This document shows, piece after piece, positions 27,493-36,191 of a DNA stretch of 64,000 nt. Location: positions 558,001 through 622,000 of the forward strand of contig NZ_BMXE01000001.1 of the NCBI RefSeq assembly GCF_014651595.1, given 5' to 3'. The notes below the pieces were generated by a model. That model made no database searches and was not told the origin of the DNA. It was given only the letters and a program-made list of their open reading frames with translations. A program made the translations under genes and the position numbers. Source of the stretch: Pseudovibrio japonicus (GTDB lineage: Bacteria > Pseudomonadota > Alphaproteobacteria > Rhizobiales > Stappiaceae). Every line of letters starts with the position of its first letter. Positions within the stretch are counted from its first letter, which is position 1.

Positions 27493-28752
27493 ATGCCAAA
27501 AAAACGTAATTCCCTCTCTGAATATGAAGTATCAATCATCAAGAAACTTCTGGATACGGGAAACCATCAGAATCAAGAAATTTCTGGAATGATAAATAGG
27601 TTTAGAGGCGATCCTGAGAAAGATATCAGCACGGGCCGCATCTCTAACATCAAGAATGGCGATATTCAAAAATACATTCCGATCGAGCCAGCATCAGATG
27701 AGGATGTCCAAGAATTTTTGTCATCTTATAATGTTAAGCCCGCAAGAGAGGGACACGATGGGCCCCTTTCAGATGCAACACTCAGCGCACTACTGAGGAC
27801 AAGTAAGCACACTCCCAATAGGCTAGTCATAAGTGAAACAGATATCATTGAATGTAAGGAAGGCTTCAATCTCCCAATTAAAACAATAGCTGCTTTCGCT
27901 AACAATAAAGGTGGTTATCTGGTTCTGGGCGTCAAAAACGAAACATGGGAAATAGTAGGTGTCTCATCGAAGAAGAGTGAGAAATTCGACTTCAACCAAC
28001 TTAACCAGCTCATCAGATCGAACTTGGGCATCGGTCTTGAAGTATCGCGTAGAACAATGGAATTTGCTGGTAAGATTGTAGAAGTCTTTTACGTAAGTCG
28101 AGCTCATACTCGTCCAGTCATATTGTCCAAGCAAAATGGAGACGTCTCGGAAGGCCAGATATACTTCAGGTACATAGGTGAAGATCGATTAATTACGCCA
28201 ACAGACTTGAGCAAAATAATTGAAGATCGCGTATCACAGTTGGCTTCAAGCGTCCTGAATAAACACCTATCGAATATCCTGAAAGTCGGAATTGAGAACG
28301 CTGCAATCATGAACCTTGAAACAGGAGAAGTAGATGGAAAGTCAGGCAAATTTTGTATCGAGAAGGCACTTCTACCAAAACTCCGTTTTATCAAAGAAGG
28401 CGAGTTTCAAGAGTCCTCAGGCAAGCCCACTTTGAAACTTGTTGGAGAAGTTGAAGCTACAGAAGGGCATATCGCTTACCGGAAGAGAGACTTACTTAAA
28501 GAGTACCCTTTGTCTTACAAACAACTCATCAAAGATATAAAATCTAAGATCGGTAAGATAAATAATAATACGATCAATCGCGAAATTACAAAAAGTAAAA
28601 TGAAGCATAATGAGAGTTACTCTAGCTTTATTTTCACAAACGACGCGCATCTAAAAAGGTACAAAGATACCGGTGTTCTACCTACGAGTATTACCAGTCG
28701 TTACAAGAATGAAGCAGTTAATTATCTCGTGGATGCACTCAGGAAAACATAA
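27493..28752 (+). CDS. AlbA_2 / Schlafen-type putative nucleic-acid-binding protein with N-terminal helix-turn-helix
   Basis: Protein of 419 residues. The first 75 residues look like a small DNA-binding helical domain (a STGRISNIKNGDI helix-turn-helix-like stretch). Residues about 115-260 form the AlbA_2 (Schlafen, formerly AAA_4) domain: ETDIIECKEGF, IAAFANNKGGYLVLGVK, FYVSRAHTRPVIL and IYFRYIGEDRLI. The C-terminal 160 residues are basic, Asn/Lys rich and not recognised. Codon use is clearly more AT-rich (runs such as aataataatacgatcaat) than all neighbours, so recent transfer is likely. Relatives act as regulators or as nucleases in defence; neither is shown here. No partner gene is adjacent. 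Confidence 0.78.
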   Translation: MPKKRNSLSEYEVSIIKKLLDTGNHQNQEISGMINRFRGDPEKDISTGRISNIKNGDIQKYIPIEPASDEDVQEFLSSYNVKPAREGHDGPLSDATLSALLRTSKHTPNRLVISETDIIECKEGFNLPIKTIAAFANNKGGYLVLGVKNETWEIVGVSSKKSEKFDFNQLNQLIRSNLGIGLEVSRRTMEFAGKIVEVFYVSRAHTRPVILSKQNGDVSEGQIYFRYIGEDRLITPTDLSKIIEDRVSQLASSVLNKHLSNILKVGIENAAIMNLETGEVDGKSGKFCIEKALLPKLRFIKEGEFQESSGKPTLKLVGEVEATEGHIAYRKRDLLKEYPLSYKQLIKDIKSKIGKINNNTINREITKSKMKHNESYSSFIFTNDAHLKRYKDTGVLPTSITSRYKNEAVNYLVDALRKT

Positions 28753-28798
28753 ATTATTCCGCATTCAAACCTGAGCTGAAAACACCAAGCGTCTCACA

Positions 28799-28920
28799 GG
28801 AAGTACAATACTAACCTTTTCCCAAGGAGAGGCTTGATGGTGTCACGCGCTCCGGCGGTAATGCCGGAGAACATGACGTCGAGATTTTCTCGTATGTGCT
28901 GCTCCGCTCCAACAATGTAG
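28799..28920 (-). pseudogene. Possible gene remnant (about 38 residues)
   Basis: Read on the minus strand, this stretch gives a protein-like peptide containing IVGAEQHIRENLDVMF and GITAGARDTIKPLLGK, followed by a stop. It has no start codon and runs upstream into a palindromic repeat. It may be the end of a gene broken by repeat insertion, or chance. I do not recognise the family. Confidence 0.25.
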
Positions 28921-28939
28921 ATTACGTTCCTTGCCGCTC

Positions 28940-28977
28940 TGGGTCCCGCATCGCGCTTCGCTTGTGCGGGATGACGG
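28940..28977 (+). repeat. Palindromic repeat family 1, copy 4
   Basis: Reads tgggtcccgca...tgcgggatgacgg, the same orientation as copies 1 and 3. Confidence 0.72.
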
Positions 28978-29011
28978 TGTAGGGAACCGCCATCACTACG
29001 CCCAGCCCCGG

Positions 29012-29040
29012 CGTCATCCCGGCCTTTGAGCCGGGATCCA
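29012..29040 (-). repeat. Palindromic repeat family 1, copy 5
   Basis: Reads cgtcatcccggc...gccgggatcca, nearly identical to copy 2; it faces copy 4 at a distance of 34 bases. Confidence 0.75.
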
Positions 29041-29293
29041 GTTTAGGACCGGTGAAAGGCAATGTGTCTGTCTCCCACTCCGCATTCTTTTGGAACACCA
29101 AAATAGCAAGAATTGCAAAGATTGGAGGGAGGCTGCGGCGTAGGTTGGGGCAATATTTTGTTTATGAGTGAGCTATGTCCTTGATGTATTGCAGATTGCT
29201 TGCCCTGAAGGGTTTCCGCTGCTGCCTCTTAGAAATCGGGCTCCTCTTTTGATGGGAATGTTGTAGGCTTCGTTCGGGTATGGGGGATTGGTG

Positions 29294-30184
29294 ATGCGGC
29301 ACGAGAGGGTGCAGAGGGATATCTATACGCAGCGGATTAACCGGGCGATGGATTACATCGAGCAGAATATTTGTGAGGATCTGTCTCTTACTCAAATTGC
29401 GGAGGCTGCCTGTTTTTCGCCCTACCACTTTCACCGTATCTTCAAAGGGATGACGGGTGAGACGGTGAACCAGTTTACCTGTCGGCTGCGGGTCGAGAAG
29501 GCGGCGCGGCGGCTCATGCAGAACCCGGGTATTTCCATTACGGAGGCGGCGCTGGATATGGGGTTTGCCTCACCCTCCACCTTTGCGCGGTCGTTTCAGG
29601 CTCGGTTTGGCATGACAGCCAGCCAATGGCGACGGGATGCGAGCAGCTCTGAAGACGAACTTGCCGGTGAGACCATGGTTCTGGAGCGGCCTTCTTCTGG
29701 ACTGGTCGCGAACAAGGCGGAGGTTGTTAAGTTGGAGCCACGCATGGTGGCTTATGTGCGTCGGACAGGCAATTTTCAGGAGCGACCCGAGATTTTCGGC
29801 GAGGCGTTTGGGACGCTGATGGCGTGGGCGGGTCCGCAAGGTCTGGCACACGGGGCGGAGATGATGTGCCTGTTTCATGATGATCCGCAGGTCACTGATG
29901 TGGAGCAGATGCGTTTCAGCTCCTGCCTGACGTTGAACGCGCCTGCAGATACTCAGGGAGAAGTGGGGAAGATGGAGGTCGCTGGCGGGCTCTATGCCTG
30001 CGGGCACTTTGTCATTACCCACGATCAGTCTCAGGCGGCGTGGGAATATATGTTCGGCGAGTGGCTGCCCAGCAGTGGGTATGAGCCGGAGAACATTCCG
30101 GTCTTCCAGCTTTACCCCTGTATGACCGGCGAGATGGGGCCTCAGGAGGTCGTTATCTGCATTCCTGTGCGGCGGCTCTGCTGA
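29294..30184 (+). CDS. AraC-family regulator with GyrI-like effector domain
   Basis: A 296-residue regulator. Two helix-turn-helix motifs lie at the N-terminus (about 5-110): LSLTQIAEAACFSPYHFHRIFK and ISITEAALDMGFASPSTFARSF. From about 145 a GyrI-like/AraC-binding effector domain follows (VVKLEPRMVAYVRRTGNF, then VAGGLYACGHFVITH). This order matches E. coli Rob and similar drug-sensing regulators. The ATG at 29294 follows a G-rich site; GTG and TTG codons lie just upstream. Target genes are unknown. Confidence 0.9.
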   Translation: MRHERVQRDIYTQRINRAMDYIEQNICEDLSLTQIAEAACFSPYHFHRIFKGMTGETVNQFTCRLRVEKAARRLMQNPGISITEAALDMGFASPSTFARSFQARFGMTASQWRRDASSSEDELAGETMVLERPSSGLVANKAEVVKLEPRMVAYVRRTGNFQERPEIFGEAFGTLMAWAGPQGLAHGAEMMCLFHDDPQVTDVEQMRFSSCLTLNAPADTQGEVGKMEVAGGLYACGHFVITHDQSQAAWEYMFGEWLPSSGYEPENIPVFQLYPCMTGEMGPQEVVICIPVRRLC

Positions 30185-30223
30185 GCTGGCAAGTCTGGGC
30201 GGTGTTCTGCGCCGCTTGTGGTT

Positions 30224-30925
30224 TTATTTGCCGAAGATTTTGTCGATATCAGTCTGCGTGAGCAGTTTCCATGTGCCCTCTTCAACGCCATCCAGAGTGA
30301 GCCCGCCAAGCTGGGCGCGGTGGAGTTTGGTGACGTGATTGCCAGTGGCGGCGAACATGCGGCGGACCTGATGGTAGCGGCCCTCGTGGAGGGTGAGGCG
30401 CGCTGTTGTCTCGGAAAGCACTTCCAGTTCCGCTGGTTTGAGCGGGTTGGTCTCATTGTCCAGCATCATTTCACCGGATGCGAACAGGTCCCCTTCCCCG
30501 CCTGTCATCGGGCGGTCGAGCTCAACTTCGTAGATTTTGGCGACATCTGCCTTAGGCGAAATGATCCGGTGCAGAAGTTTGCCGTCGTCGGTGAACAGCA
30601 GCAGGCCGGTGGTGTCCTTGTCCAGTCTGCCTACAAAGGACAGGGCTGGTTTGCGTACACGGTAACGGTCCGGCAGCAGGTCAAACACGAGGCGACCGCG
30701 ATCCTTCATGGAACAGGTGTAGCCGAGGGGTTTGTTGAGCAGGATGACGGAGCCCTCCGGTGGGTCCAGCGGCTCGTCATCAAACAGGATCTCTTCATGA
30801 GGCAGCTTGCTATCGGCTTTGATCGCGTTTCCGTCTTTATCGGTGACCCAACCATTGCGGATGGCAGCCTGCATCTCTTTGCGGCTGCCGTATCCCAGAT
30901 TTGCAAGTAGCTTCACGAGTCTCAT
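30224..30925 (-). CDS. rsuA: 16S rRNA pseudouridine synthase, RsuA family
   Basis: A 233-residue RNA modification enzyme. An N-terminal S4 RNA-binding domain (about 1-50) is followed by the RsuA/RluB catalytic domain. The active-site Asp lies in FVGRLDKDTTGLLLFT, and LHEGRYHQVRRMF is the second family motif. E. coli RsuA forms pseudouridine 516 in 16S rRNA; assignment to that site is by family. It is the third gene of a prfC-rsmC-rsuA run on the minus strand, 29 bases after rsmC. Confidence 0.88.
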   Translation of the reverse strand: MRLVKLLANLGYGSRKEMQAAIRNGWVTDKDGNAIKADSKLPHEEILFDDEPLDPPEGSVILLNKPLGYTCSMKDRGRLVFDLLPDRYRVRKPALSFVGRLDKDTTGLLLFTDDGKLLHRIISPKADVAKIYEVELDRPMTGGEGDLFASGEMMLDNETNPLKPAELEVLSETTARLTLHEGRYHQVRRMFAATGNHVTKLHRAQLGGLTLDGVEEGTWKLLTQTDIDKIFGK

Positions 30926-30954
30926 GCTCAGTTCCTAACTCAATGCCCGGTGGC

Positions 30955-31998
30955 TTACTTGTTCGCCTTGATGGCCCGAATGACTTTGTAACCACCCTGA
31001 TCTGCCATGATCTCGTAGGAGGCGAACACCTTGTCGAGCGTTGCCTCGTAAGGCAGATGGCGGTTGGCGACCATCCAGAGGTGACCGGACGGGCGAAGCG
31101 CTTTGGCTGCTGCCTTGATGAAGCCCTGCCCGATGTCCGCACGATCCTGCTTGCCACCTGCGTGGAACGGCGGGTTCATGACAACGAAGTCATAGGTGCG
31201 ATTGAGGCCCTTGGTGACGTCCTGCCAGATGAAGTCTGTTGCGACTTCGCCCGTTTTGCCCTTCAAGTTCTTCTCCGCCAGATCCAGCGCACGTTTTTCT
31301 GCTTCATACAGATCAACCGCTTTGACCTTGCTCACCTTCACCACTTCTGAGCTCAGGTAGCCGAAGCCGGAGCCCAGATCAGCACCACGGCCCGGAAGGC
31401 GGTCCGGCAGGGTTTTGACCAGAAGCTGCGAGGCTTTGTCGATGTGGTCCCATGCGAACACACCCGGACGGCTGACAAAGCGGCCCTCCAGAATGTCCCG
31501 TGGTGCATCGAGCTGGCTCCACTCTTCCAGCAGCTGCTGGTCGATGGTGTCGTTTGAGATTTCCGTCCAGAACACGCGGCATTTGTTTTTGGAAAGTTTG
31601 CCGGTGTTACCTGCCAATTTGGTCAGATCGCTTTCAGCTGTTTTTGCGCCTTCGGTGTTGGAGGCGCTGGCGATGACAATGCCGCCTTCTCCTGCGCTTT
31701 TAACGGCCTGTGCCATGAGGGCACGGGCTTCGTCGCGCTGGCGTGGAGGCAGGACCATGACCACCGGATAGGTGCCGGAGGCGTCTGGCGTGACCGTGAA
31801 GCCAGCGCGTTCCAGATTATCCTTGTCGCTGGCGAAGGTTTGCTGGCAGACCACGCGGGCCTTGTCCAGCGCGTTCATGGCGAAGCCCATGCGAGCGCGC
31901 AGGAACAGGGCCTTTTGGTCAGCGCTGCCTTCTTCAAAAAAGTCGATGCTGCCATTTTCGAAAGGCAGAAGGAGCGTGTCGAGAGCCGGGTCTTTCAT
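30955..31998 (-). CDS. rsmC: 16S rRNA methyltransferase, RsmC type
   Basis: A 347-residue two-domain methyltransferase. The N-terminal half is a degenerate methyltransferase fold. The C-terminal half carries the SAM motif ADLGSGFGYLSSEV and the catalytic NPPF motif in DFVVMNPPFHAGGKQDRAD. Length and layout match RsmC, which makes m2G1207 in 16S rRNA. It starts 14 bases after the prfC stop, so it is likely co-transcribed with prfC and rsuA as a translation-related operon. Confidence 0.86.
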   Translation of the reverse strand: MKDPALDTLLLPFENGSIDFFEEGSADQKALFLRARMGFAMNALDKARVVCQQTFASDKDNLERAGFTVTPDASGTYPVVMVLPPRQRDEARALMAQAVKSAGEGGIVIASASNTEGAKTAESDLTKLAGNTGKLSKNKCRVFWTEISNDTIDQQLLEEWSQLDAPRDILEGRFVSRPGVFAWDHIDKASQLLVKTLPDRLPGRGADLGSGFGYLSSEVVKVSKVKAVDLYEAEKRALDLAEKNLKGKTGEVATDFIWQDVTKGLNRTYDFVVMNPPFHAGGKQDRADIGQGFIKAAAKALRPSGHLWMVANRHLPYEATLDKVFASYEIMADQGGYKVIRAIKANK

Positions 31999-32012
31999 GA
32001 GACGATCTGCCT

Positions 32013-33614
32013 TTAAGCGGTGTGTACGATTTCGCGGGTTTCGCGGAAGCTGATGTCCGGGTTCTTTTCACCGACATAGGTGACTTCCCAGGCATTTTTA
32101 AAGAGGTAAACCGGCTTGTCGTCGCGGTCCAAGGCCACGTGGGCGCGGTTGGTCTCAAGGAACTTGTCCAGCTTGAGCGGGTCCGTACCTTCGGCCCAGC
32201 GGGCGGTGTTGTACATGACTGGTTCGAAGCCGATCTCGGTCTGGTATTCTGCCTTGAGGCGGTCGACCACAACGTCGAGCTGGAGCACGCCGACCACGCC
32301 GACAATCCAGTTGGTGCCGATAGCGGGCTTAAAGATCTGCACCAGACCTTCTTCCGCCAGATCTTCCAGGCCGCGGCGCATCTGCTTAACGCGCATGGTG
32401 TCTGTCAGGCGGACGCGGCGCAGGATTTCCGGTGCGAACGCTGGCAGGCCGGTGACGTGGATTTCTTCGCCCTCGGACAGGGTATCCCCCACGCGGAGCT
32501 GGCCGTGGTTTGGCACGCCGATTACATCGCCTGGATAGGCTTTTTCTGCAATCTCACGCTCTTCTGCAAAGAAGAAGATTGGCGCGGAAACGGTGATTGG
32601 CTTGCCTGCGCGCACGTGTTTGAGCTTCATGCCGCGCTTGAAGGTGCCCGAACAGAGACGCACGAAGGCGATGCGGTCGCGGTGTTTGGGGTCCATGTTG
32701 GCCTGCACCTTGAAGACAAAGCCTGTGACCTTGTTTTCTTCCGGCTTAATGGTGCGGCCACCGGTTGCTGGCTGGGAGTGCGGGGACGGCGCGTGGGCTG
32801 CGATGAAGTCGAGGATCTGGTCGATACCGTAGTCACGTAGCGCAGAACCGAAGAAGACCGGTGTCAGGTGGCCTTCGAGGAAGCTTTCCTGATCGAACTC
32901 GGAATAACCTGCACCGCCCAGCTCCACATTCTCTTCCAACTCGTCACGGATGTTGTCGAACAGTTCGCCAATCAGCTCAGGGTCTTCGAGGCCCTTTACG
33001 TCTTTGATGGTGTCGAGCGGGCCGCCGCGGCCTTCGGTAGAGGTGAAGAAGCGGTTGCCGAGGTGATCGTAGACGCCGAAGAAGTCAGAGCCCATGCCCA
33101 CTGGCCAGCTCATCGGGGTTACGTCCAGCGCCAGCGCTTCCTGAATCTCGTCGAGAATTTCCAGTGCGTGGCGGCCTTCGCGGTCGATCTTGTTGACGAA
33201 GGTGATGATTGGAATGTCGCGCAGACGGCAAACCTCAAACAGTTTGCGGGTCTGGCTCTCGATACCTTTCGCAGCATCGATGACCATGATCGCCGCGTCC
33301 ACTGCTGTCAGCGTGCGGTAGGTGTCTTCAGAGAAGTCTTCGTGGCCCGGAGTATCAAGCAGGTTGTAGATGATGCCATTACGCTCGAAGGTCATCACGG
33401 AACTTGAAACGGAGATACCGCGTTCCTGTTCGATCTTCATCCAGTCAGAACGAGCGCGGCGACGTTCACCACGGGCACGGACCTGACCTGCGGCACGGAT
33501 CGCACCACCGCCCAGAAGCAACTTCTCAGTGAGTGTGGTTTTACCGGCATCCGGGTGAGAAATGATCGCGAATGTGCGGCGCGCCTTAAAGGCTTCCATG
33601 CCTGCTGTGCTCAT
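32013..33614 (-). CDS. prfC: Peptide chain release factor 3
   Basis: A GTPase that recycles RF1/RF2 from the ribosome after termination. The 533 residues from MSTAGMEAFKARRTFA match the family (about 525-535). G motifs: SHPDAGKTTLTE, DTPGHEDFS and FVNKIDRE. The start at 33614 is fixed by a perfect aaggagg seven bases upstream; the open frame upstream of it is not translated in homologues. First gene of the prfC-rsmC-rsuA run. Confidence 0.96.
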   Translation of the reverse strand: MSTAGMEAFKARRTFAIISHPDAGKTTLTEKLLLGGGAIRAAGQVRARGERRRARSDWMKIEQERGISVSSSVMTFERNGIIYNLLDTPGHEDFSEDTYRTLTAVDAAIMVIDAAKGIESQTRKLFEVCRLRDIPIITFVNKIDREGRHALEILDEIQEALALDVTPMSWPVGMGSDFFGVYDHLGNRFFTSTEGRGGPLDTIKDVKGLEDPELIGELFDNIRDELEENVELGGAGYSEFDQESFLEGHLTPVFFGSALRDYGIDQILDFIAAHAPSPHSQPATGGRTIKPEENKVTGFVFKVQANMDPKHRDRIAFVRLCSGTFKRGMKLKHVRAGKPITVSAPIFFFAEEREIAEKAYPGDVIGVPNHGQLRVGDTLSEGEEIHVTGLPAFAPEILRRVRLTDTMRVKQMRRGLEDLAEEGLVQIFKPAIGTNWIVGVVGVLQLDVVVDRLKAEYQTEIGFEPVMYNTARWAEGTDPLKLDKFLETNRAHVALDRDDKPVYLFKNAWEVTYVGEKNPDISFRETREIVHTA

Positions 33615-33926
33615 AGAGCCTCCTTTTGCAGGCAAACTCCTGCATATTCTTGAAAAGCAGATTTGAGGGTAACCATCTAACGCACTGCTCAAAAATGCTC
33701 TTTCCGGTCTGTGACCGCCCCTAATGGAGAACACCTGGCACGCGCAAAATCTGCTGAAACTTTTGTCGGTTTGGGTCTTACAGAATGTGCCTGCGCAATG
33801 CCAGCCCTTGGCGGAACTTTTTCCGAGGCAATGCAGGCGTTTTTGCAGCAGGTTCGGACGGGGTAACAGCATACACGCTTAGTTCGATCCCTATGGAAAC
33901 ATCGGGAGTGTGAGGTTTGGTAGAGC
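33615..33926. other. Divergent intergenic region upstream of prfC
   Basis: No convincing gene. A 70-codon minus-strand frame overlapping the next gene's start lacks protein-like features. Confidence 0.5.
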
Positions 33927-34640
33927 TTGAGGTGGGTGTTCCATCTCTTACTTCAGGGGCGTGTTTTGCTGCTTCGCTATCTATACTCACAGTTCTACGA
34001 GGAACAGGTGTTCCTTACTCTGCTTGGCCTTTGTCCTTCTGATTGGCTAAGCCTGCAGGAGCGGCGGCTGATGCCAGCTGCTTCCTACCAGCTCTCCAGC
34101 CGCACGCTGTGCAGCTCCTTCCTTGGTGAGCATCAGGTACGGGAGCAATCTCATTTCCACCTGAAAAGCCATCGGCGCTGGTTTGAAGACCTGCAATGTT
34201 TTGGCCTGACGCAAGAACAAGCAGCCAAGGCGTTTTTTCTTTCCCGCTTTCGCAACGCCAAAACTGCTTTTCTTGATGGAGAGCTGGGTGGCCGTTTGCA
34301 TGACCTATATCCAGATGTGCTTGCCGCTTTCAACGGTGATCTGGAAGAGCGTACCTGGGTTCATTTTTTGAACGGCACCTATGGCATTTGCACACGCGAC
34401 GGGCAACCAGACACCATCTTCCGCAAGCAGGCTGGTGTGCGGTTTGTTGAGAAGATGACCGAGATTCCCCCTCACCTCTTTCCAGCTGATCAGCTGCAGC
34501 TTTTGCAGCAAACCGTTGATTTTCTGGATGGTGTGGTCTCTGAGTTTGCACCTCACGATGTGCCGCAGTCTTCAAGACAGCGCTGTATCCTTGATGTGCG
34601 GGAACAGTATCTGGCTGAGGATGCTTACTGTGTGGCGTAG
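33927..34640 (+). CDS. Uncharacterised protein (possibly DUF6058-like)
   Basis: A 237-residue soluble protein, not firmly recognised. It has a leading helical stretch (LYSQFYEEQVFLTLLGLCPSD), then QERRLMPAASYQLSS, a centre with HRRWFEDLQ and FFLSRFRNAKTAFLDGELGG, and NGTYGICTRDGQPDTIFRKQ. The pattern of an N-terminal two-helix region ending in LMPxxSY followed by a small alpha-helical body recalls DUF6058, but this is from memory. The TTG at 33927 directly follows a stop codon; GTG at 33936 is an alternative start. It is a single gene. Confidence 0.6.
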   Translation: MRWVFHLLLQGRVLLLRYLYSQFYEEQVFLTLLGLCPSDWLSLQERRLMPAASYQLSSRTLCSSFLGEHQVREQSHFHLKSHRRWFEDLQCFGLTQEQAAKAFFLSRFRNAKTAFLDGELGGRLHDLYPDVLAAFNGDLEERTWVHFLNGTYGICTRDGQPDTIFRKQAGVRFVEKMTEIPPHLFPADQLQLLQQTVDFLDGVVSEFAPHDVPQSSRQRCILDVREQYLAEDAYCVA

Positions 34641-34681
34641 GTAACGATGAAAGGCGCAGCATTGTGCTGCGCCTATTCCTA

Positions 34682-35215
34682 TTATGGCATTGGAAATGCT
34701 GTACGAATAATCCACTTCTCGCCAGTCCATTTCAAAACAAAACGAATTTGAGCTGGGGTAAAAGACGTTCCGGCCTGACTACAATAGATGCGTGGGCCAG
34801 CAGCAAATGGATTGACGTCGGTCGCGATTGAAGCAGCCTTGCAATTATATCCGGTGTAGGCAGCAGGATCGCCTACAAAGTCAGCCTGCTTCAAATCAAT
34901 CACAACGTTGTCGACAGCACCGGTGGTTTCGCAGTTCCCAGCACCACTGGCAAGAAAGACGGCAGCAACACTTTCATATTGGTCTTCATCTTCAAAAAAC
35001 GTATCAGTTTGCTTTGCTTGTGCGTCTGCATCACTGCTGTAGATACCTTCATTGATCACATGTTTGGCAATATGGCCACCCTGATCCCGATTTGTGTCCA
35101 GCTCAGACGAGGAAATCACACTAGGGATTGTTCGACAGGCTTGAAGAGCAGCATTTGCGTCGGCTGAAATAGCCACAAACGCGACCAGTCCGGCGAGGAT
35201 ACTTAGAAATCTCAT
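34682..35215 (-). CDS. Exported hypothetical protein
   Basis: A 177-residue protein with a signal peptide (MRFLSILAGLVAFVAISADA, cut near ANA-AL). Four cysteines in the mature part could form two disulfides. The C-terminus FTPAQIRFVLKWTGEKWIIR resembles the end of an NTF2-like or DUF4864-like fold, but I cannot assign a family. The start at 35215 is set by ggaaggg eight bases upstream. Confidence 0.75.
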   Translation of the reverse strand: MRFLSILAGLVAFVAISADANAALQACRTIPSVISSSELDTNRDQGGHIAKHVINEGIYSSDADAQAKQTDTFFEDEDQYESVAAVFLASGAGNCETTGAVDNVVIDLKQADFVGDPAAYTGYNCKAASIATDVNPFAAGPRIYCSQAGTSFTPAQIRFVLKWTGEKWIIRTAFPMP

Positions 35216-35316
35216 GGGTATGTCCCTTCCTGTTGTTTTTCTTGGCAACAAGGGACAGGACCGGTGGGCTTGGTACCTGTGAGGTTCCGTGGCTTTTAGG
35301 GTAAAAGCGGGCTTAA

Positions 35317-36102
35317 CTAGGGGGTGTCACAGCTGGTTTTCTCCAGCAGGTGGGACCAGGCCTTGTTGGGCACGGCGATGGAGAATTTGTTTTGGGCGGA
35401 GGCCACCATGATGGCGGTGAGTTTGAGGGTGCCGCCTTCTTTGACCATCACAGGACCACCGGAGCCGCCATAATTGGTATCGCAGGTTGTGAGCCAGAGA
35501 TTGCTGTGGTTTTTGAGCAGCTTGCAGTTTTTATCTGCTGCCAGCAGAAAGGGGCGATCCAGCGCATATCCGGCGCTGGTTAGGTTCTGCCTCCAGGGTC
35601 GTTGTATGGGCTTGCTGGCGACCTGCATGGGCGCCACATCCAGCGCATTTTTGAGAACGATCACGCCCACATCGGTTGCTGTGTGCTTTAGTGTGGGGTG
35701 AGCGATGAAGGTGTATCCATCCAGCAGATGGGTACAGGCAGCTTTGGTGTGCGCGATGAACTTGTCGCGGCGCACACCGGCCACGAAGTGGATTTTTGAG
35801 GGCACATGGGGTTTGCCGGTGCGTGCATCAAACAAGCAGTGTGCCGCAGTGATGACCATGCGGTCCGAGATGAGCGTTCCAGAGCACATGGAGCGCGTTT
35901 TGAAGCCAGCAACGTTGACGCGTCCGATTGCATTCCACGGCCTGGCCCAGCTGTCGATGATCTGCCGGTCATCCTTACCGATAATGCCGGGGAACACACG
36001 TGCAGTTAAGTCCGCACTATCCTGCGCAAGCGCAGTTGCTGCGTGCATAGTGAGCAGAAGAACAACAGCCCAAAGGCGTTTGTAGGAAAGATGCAGCAGC
36101 AT
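35317..36102 (-). CDS. Secreted trypsin-like serine protease (S1)
   Basis: A 261-residue exported protease. The signal peptide is near MLLHLSYKRLWAVVLLLTMH...ALAQ. The triad is visible: H in MVITAAHC, D in TATDVGVIVLK, S in GGSGGPVMV. Two Cys around the histidine (CSGTLISDRMVITAAHC) form the usual disulfide. The segment before the first motif contains IGKDDR, but no clear zymogen cleavage site is certain. It likely acts in the periplasm or outside. Its substrate is unknown. Confidence 0.9.
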   Translation of the reverse strand: MLLHLSYKRLWAVVLLLTMHAATALAQDSADLTARVFPGIIGKDDRQIIDSWARPWNAIGRVNVAGFKTRSMCSGTLISDRMVITAAHCLFDARTGKPHVPSKIHFVAGVRRDKFIAHTKAACTHLLDGYTFIAHPTLKHTATDVGVIVLKNALDVAPMQVASKPIQRPWRQNLTSAGYALDRPFLLAADKNCKLLKNHSNLWLTTCDTNYGGSGGPVMVKEGGTLKLTAIMVASAQNKFSIAVPNKAWSHLLEKTSCDTP

Positions 36103-36191
36103 AAGAAGGTCCTGACTCGCCGGTCACGGCACTTTCACAGCTGCTGTTATAGGCGCAATAACGGCTTTCGCCCAGCGCAAATCCTGATGCA

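Larger units (their letters stand above)
28753..29293. other. Intergenic region with repeats and a possible gene remnant
   Basis: Contains two palindromic family 1 repeats (28940-28977 and 29012-29040), a hairpin (ctccggc-ggtaat-gccggag, 28850-28869) and, on the minus strand at about 28799-28920, a protein-like fragment described separately. Confidence 0.6.

Noticed and set aside
33778-33990. 70-codon minus-strand frame upstream of prfC
   Set aside because: Overlaps the start of the plus-strand gene at 33927 and has no family signature.
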